Positions 60,759-64,000 of a stretch of 64,000 nt of DNA are shown one piece after another (positions within the stretch are counted from its first letter, which is position 1; each line of letters opens with the position of its first letter). The notes beneath the pieces were generated by a model, which was not told the DNA's origin, did not search any database, and saw only the letters and a list, made by a program, of their open reading frames with translations. The stretch lies in the NCBI GenBank assembly GCA_028292665.1, contig JAQGLW010000083.1, forward strand, positions 1-64,000, read 5' to 3'. Source of the stretch: Herminiimonas sp. (GTDB lineage: Bacteria; Pseudomonadota; Gammaproteobacteria; Burkholderiales; Burkholderiaceae_D). A program made the position numbers and the translations under genes.

Positions 60759-62027
60759 ATGTCGCACTTTTCCTATCGAGACGGCGTGCTATGCGCCGAA
60801 AACATGCCGTTGACTGCGATTGCCAGTCAATTCGGCACGCCCGCCTATGTGTACTCCCGAAAAGCGCTGGTGGAAAATTTTTCTGCCTATGCGGACATGT
60901 GCAAGGGACGCGATGCGCTGGTTTGCTATGCGATGAAAGCCAACTCCAACCTTGCCATTTTGAACCTGCTGGCAAAACACGGCGCCGGTTTCGATCTGGT
61001 TTCGGGTGGCGAATTGCTGCGCGTGATCGCGGCAGGCGGCGATCCGAAAAAATGCCTGTTTTCCGGCGTCGGCAAATCACGCGACGAGATGGCGCTTGCA
61101 CTGTCGCACGATATCCTGTGCTTCAATGTCGAATCGATTCCGGAGCTGCATCGACTCAACCAAGTTGCCGGAGAACTCGGCAAGACTGCACCTGTCAGCC
61201 TGCGCGTCAATCCGAACGTCGATGCAAAAACACATCCTTACATAGCCACCGGCCTCAAGGCAAACAAATTCGGCGTTGCATTCGACGATGCGCTCGCAAC
61301 TTACCGCACCGCATCGCAGCTGCCTCACATCAACGTGATCGGCATCGATTGCCATATCGGTTCCCAATTGCTGGACGATGCGCCGCTGCTGGAAGCGCTC
61401 GATAAACTGATCGAGCTGATCGACACATTGGCGCAACAAGGCATTGTCCTGCACCACCTCGATCTCGGCGGCGGCATCGGCATCACATACGACGACGAAA
61501 AACCGGTCGCCGTGCGTGATTATCTGGAACGCGTGTTCGCCAGAATCGATCAATGGCGCAGCACCAGGCATGACGGCGCGCCGATCAAAATCATTTTCGA
61601 ACCGGGCCGGTCCGTTGTAGGGAATGCAGGCGTGCTGCTGACGAAAGTGGAATACATCAAGCCCGGCGCAGAAAAGAACTTTTGCATTGTCGATGCCGCG
61701 ATGAATGATCTGATGCGTCCCGCGATGTACCAGGCGTGGATGGGCGTGCAGGAAGTCAGGAAACGAAACGATGCCGCCGTCACCTATGACGTGGTCGGTC
61801 CGATATGCGAATCCGGTGACTGGCTGGCCCGCGATCGTCAATTGGCAGTGGTGCAGGATGATTTATTGGCGATTGCCAGTGCCGGCGCCTATGGAATGAC
61901 AATGGCATCCAACTACAATACGCGCGGCCGGGCAGTGGAAGTGATGGTCGATGGCGACCGCGCCCATTTGATTCGCAAGCGCGAAGAACCGGGCGATTTA
62001 TTCGCGCTGGAATCGATTCCGGCATAA
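60759..62027 (+). CDS. lysA: Diaminopimelate decarboxylase LysA
   Basis: 422-residue fold-type III PLP enzyme converting meso-diaminopimelate to lysine. The Schiff-base Lys is in VCYAMKANSNLAIL. HIGSQLLDDAPLLEA, LDLGGGIGITY, the phosphate site FEPGRSVVGNAG and the partner-subunit active Cys in GPICESGDWLARDR follow. The final YGMTMASNYNTRGRAVEVMVDG is typical. It starts 12 bp after the LptM-like gene and is likely its operon partner. Confidence 0.97.
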   Translation: MSHFSYRDGVLCAENMPLTAIASQFGTPAYVYSRKALVENFSAYADMCKGRDALVCYAMKANSNLAILNLLAKHGAGFDLVSGGELLRVIAAGGDPKKCLFSGVGKSRDEMALALSHDILCFNVESIPELHRLNQVAGELGKTAPVSLRVNPNVDAKTHPYIATGLKANKFGVAFDDALATYRTASQLPHINVIGIDCHIGSQLLDDAPLLEALDKLIELIDTLAQQGIVLHHLDLGGGIGITYDDEKPVAVRDYLERVFARIDQWRSTRHDGAPIKIIFEPGRSVVGNAGVLLTKVEYIKPGAEKNFCIVDAAMNDLMRPAMYQAWMGVQEVRKRNDAAVTYDVVGPICESGDWLARDRQLAVVQDDLLAIASAGAYGMTMASNYNTRGRAVEVMVDGDRAHLIRKREEPGDLFALESIPA

Positions 62028-62177
62028 CGCCCGGATTGCCGGATAGTGACTGACGTAGCCTGAGCCCGGCAATCATTTCTTCGAATCCTGGTCAACCATG
62101 ACCGTTGTGCAGACTCGCACTTCCGGGATAGGCGCTTAACCGATATTCCATGGATATATTCATCTTTGGATGTAATA

Positions 62178-62200
62178 TTCGGCATTCGCTTCATGCCGAA
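62178..62200. promoter_or_regulatory. Symmetrical site just upstream of nikR, candidate operator
   Basis: TTCGGCAT (62178-62185) and ATGCCGAA (62193-62200) are exact inverted repeats separated by 7 bases, followed by a third related CGGCAT at 62202-62207 that could pair alternatively. A TAATAT -10-like box lies at the left edge. It is 26 bp before the nikR ATG. The spacing is not that of the known E. coli NikR operator, so autoregulation is only a guess. Confidence 0.45.
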
Positions 62201-62226
62201 GCGGCATCGAATTCAATGTGAAAATC

Positions 62227-62682
62227 ATGCGCCGAATTACTATTTCTGTTGAAGATTCCCTTGCCCAGCAATTCGACGATTTGATTGAACGCCATGGCTA
62301 TCAAAACCGGTCGGAAGCATTCCGGGACCTGGTGCGCGGACGGCTTGAGCAGGAGCGCAAAATCACCTACCAGGTGCGCTATTGCATCGCCAGCCTGAGT
62401 TATGTCTATAACCATCATGAACGCGAGCTGGCCAGTCGGCTGGCGGCACTTCAGCATGAACATCACGACATCTGCGTGTCGAGCATGCATGTGCATCTGG
62501 ATCATGACAACTGCCTCGAAACCATCGTCCTGCGCGGTTTATACAGGCAGGTGAGCGCATTCGCCGACAGCGTGATCGCGCAAAGCGGCGTACGCCACGG
62601 CAACGTCAATGTCGTGCCGGTTGATATGGCCACGCCATCGCTGGCGCAGCATCGTCATCCTCACTTTCATCCCAAGACTTAG
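62227..62682 (+). CDS. nikR: Nickel-responsive transcriptional regulator NikR
   Basis: 151-residue ribbon-helix-helix repressor with a C-terminal ACT-like nickel-binding domain. The DNA-binding part is MRRITISVEDSLAQQFDDLIERHGYQNRSEAFRDLVRGRL. The high-affinity Ni ligands of E. coli NikR (H76, H87, H89, C95) correspond to H77, H88, H90 and C96 here, in LQHEHHD and MHVHLDHDNCLE. A C-terminal extension has alternating histidines H142, H144, H146 and H148. The ATG at 62227 is preferred; a GTG three codons upstream is possible. Its stop is 6 bp from the convergent TonB receptor stop. No nik transporter genes are in the window. Confidence 0.95.
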   Translation: MRRITISVEDSLAQQFDDLIERHGYQNRSEAFRDLVRGRLEQERKITYQVRYCIASLSYVYNHHERELASRLAALQHEHHDICVSSMHVHLDHDNCLETIVLRGLYRQVSAFADSVIAQSGVRHGNVNVVPVDMATPSLAQHRHPHFHPKT

Positions 62683-62688
62683 AAAAAC

Positions 62689-64000
62689 CTAGAAATTCGC
62701 CGTAAGGGTCAGGCGGAACGAGCGTGACTCGATCGGGTGGAAATGAATGTCTTGCGTCGACGACCCTGGCGGCTCGCTTGCCAGGCGAGAAGCATAATAG
62801 TAATCAATCGCCGAATCGCTCCTGTTGGTCAGGTTGAAGCCTTCCAGCTCGATGCGCATTTTCGGATTGATCTTGTAGCCGATGCGGCCGTTCAGCGTCG
62901 CGGTCGGCCTGGAACGCACGCTGTTGTCCTCTATCAGCGGGCGCGGACCGAAATATCGCAGCTGCAAGGCGCCGAAATACGGTCCGACGTTATCCACGGC
63001 CAGCGCGACCGAGGCTACGCCTTCGACTGCACCCGGAATGCGGTCACCGACAAGATCGAATTCACGGAAACGCGCCCGCGCAAAAGCCAGATCGGCATCG
63101 ATCGTCAGCCATTTGGCGGCCTTGTAATAGTTGTTGAACTCGAAGCCGTAACGGCGGCTGGGCCGGCTGGGCTCGGTGGTGCCCGCATCGCCGGTAAATA
63201 GCAATTCCGAATCGAAGTCCAGCCGGTAGAGCGCAAAGGAGCTCTGCAGGCCGGGAATGATTTCCGTGCGCACGCCCACTTCAAGGCCCTTGGACCGCAC
63301 CAGCGGCGTTACCCTGTCAACCGGGCTGCCGGATTTTGGATCAACCGTAATCGTCGTACCGCGTGCATCGTTGCTGTGGAAGCCGCTGCCGATGTTGAAG
63401 TAATACTCCGTCTTGGCCCAGGGGCCGAAGATGAGGCTCAGCTTGGGGCTGATGATATTGTCGCTGGCTTTGCCCGAGTTGGCCGGGTTGTCGCTGTTGA
63501 CGTCAAACCGGTAGTAGTCGCCGCGCACACCGGCGACGGTCCTGAACTTGTCCGTCCATTCGGTCCTGTTTTCGAAATACGCGCCCGCGCTGCTTTCGAC
63601 GATGTGGTCTTCACGAGTGGTCGAGAGTATTTGCCGCGCCGCGGTGCTGAACAGGCCGTTGAAGATATTGTCATTCTGAAGTTGCAGGCCGACCGTGTTT
63701 TCCGACTGCCGGCCCAACCAAGGCCCGCGCCAGCTGTGGCTCATGTTGATGCCGGTGGTGGTGCGCCTGTCGGGCTGGGCAAACTGGTCGCCATTGACCG
63801 GATCGTTCAGAAAGTAGGTGAAATTGGAAAACAGGTCCAGCTTGTTGTGGATGACGTAGGCATTGATATCGCTGGAGGACTCCGCCGTGCTCTTGTGCCA
63901 TGCCGCCGACAGGCTGTAACGATGCGACTGGCCGCCATCGGTGGGATCGATCGCATCGAAACGGCCCAGCAAGCCGCTGTCCACCGCCCGCTGTGGAATC
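62689..64000 (-). CDS. TonB-dependent outer-membrane receptor (C-terminal part, runs off the window)
   Basis: At least 436 residues of an outer-membrane beta-barrel; the frame is open to the window edge, so the plug domain and signal peptide are outside. Barrel features are alternating strands with aromatic girdles (YFENRTEWTDKFRTVAGVRGDYYRFDV, KTEYYFNIGSGFHSNDARG), GLEVGVRTEIIPGLQSSFALYRLDFDSELLF, the late FGALQLRYFGPRPLIEDNSVRSRP, LEGFNLTNRSDSAIDYYYASRL and a terminal Phe. By eye it is somewhat richer in G and C than the genes before it. The convergent nikR suggests, but does not prove, a nickel or metallophore substrate. Confidence 0.9.
   Translation of the reverse strand, partial: IPQRAVDSGLLGRFDAIDPTDGGQSHRYSLSAAWHKSTAESSSDINAYVIHNKLDLFSNFTYFLNDPVNGDQFAQPDRRTTTGINMSHSWRGPWLGRQSENTVGLQLQNDNIFNGLFSTAARQILSTTREDHIVESSAGAYFENRTEWTDKFRTVAGVRGDYYRFDVNSDNPANSGKASDNIISPKLSLIFGPWAKTEYYFNIGSGFHSNDARGTTITVDPKSGSPVDRVTPLVRSKGLEVGVRTEIIPGLQSSFALYRLDFDSELLFTGDAGTTEPSRPSRRYGFEFNNYYKAAKWLTIDADLAFARARFREFDLVGDRIPGAVEGVASVALAVDNVGPYFGALQLRYFGPRPLIEDNSVRSRPTATLNGRIGYKINPKMRIELEGFNLTNRSDSAIDYYYASRLASEPPGSSTQDIHFHPIESRSFRLTLTANF

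Overview
The window reads as a contiguous piece of a betaproteobacterial chromosome, most like an Oxalobacteraceae (Herminiimonas/Janthinobacterium-type) genome. This rests on gene order and protein style: petABC followed by sspA-sspB, a mla-murA-his-hinT-tat supercluster, short-form HisG, pilMNOPQ next to aroK/aroB, kdsD-kdsC-lptCAB-rpoN-hpf, and cyaY divergent from an LptM-like lipoprotein and lysA. Base composition is moderate to high GC and coding density is very high. Nearly everything is chromosomal housekeeping. The only clear mobile-type element is one REP-associated tyrosine transposase (RAYT) with flanking inverted repeats.

Layout. 1-4308 (minus): tRNA-Thr(TGT), sspB, sspA and the cytochrome bc1 operon petA-petB-petC. 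4584-5790: mscL (plus) converges on an orphan NarL-type response regulator (minus) over a perfect-palindrome terminator. 6062-8725: a Nif3/YbgI protein (minus) is divergent from a periplasmic HtrA-type protease with one PDZ domain and a DUF2461 protein (plus). 8754-25896 (all minus): a 17-kb run, in transcription order mlaF-mlaE-mlaD-mlaA-mlaC-mlaB, an ABC-2 exporter pair, bolA-like, murA, hisG, hisD, a beta-class DNA methyltransferase, hisC, hisB, hisH, hisA, hisF, hisI, hisE, hinT, tatA, tatB, tatC. 26095-32326 (minus): gltB-gltD with a strong terminator. 32401-33274: the RAYT element, just upstream of gltB. 33355-35092 (minus): an MFS transporter gene followed by ssb. 35234-38449 (plus): uvrA and acylphosphatase. 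38467-42449 (minus): an AEC-family permease, an SDR enzyme and a Kef-type antiporter. 42572-49355 (plus): kdsD-kdsC-lptC-lptA-lptB-rpoN-hpf, then a 3-hydroxyisobutyryl-CoA hydrolase-like gene. 49399-57365 (minus): pilM-pilN-pilO-pilP-pilQ, a fused aroK-aroB gene and dgt. 57720-60083 (plus): mrcA (PBP1A). 60184-64000: cyaY (minus), lptM-like and lysA (plus), nikR (plus), and the C-terminal part of a TonB-dependent receptor (minus) that runs off the right edge.

How the genes work together. The main theme is the envelope: phospholipid trafficking (Mla), LPS supply (KdsD, KdsC, LptC, LptA, LptB), peptidoglycan (MurA, PBP1A), Tat export, type IV pilus machinery and a periplasmic protease. The second theme is core biosynthesis: nine histidine genes, glutamate synthase, the shikimate pathway and lysine. 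RpoN and HPF sit in the LPS-transport operon.

I do not see a clearly new multi-gene system. The points most worth a second look are the solitary DNA methyltransferase inside the his operon, the in-frame AroK-AroB fusion, the RAYT element abutting the gltBD promoter region, nikR with a symmetrical site upstream and a convergent TonB receptor next door, and the missing ptsN-hprK neighbourhood after hpf. All identifications are from reading the sequence; no database search was run.
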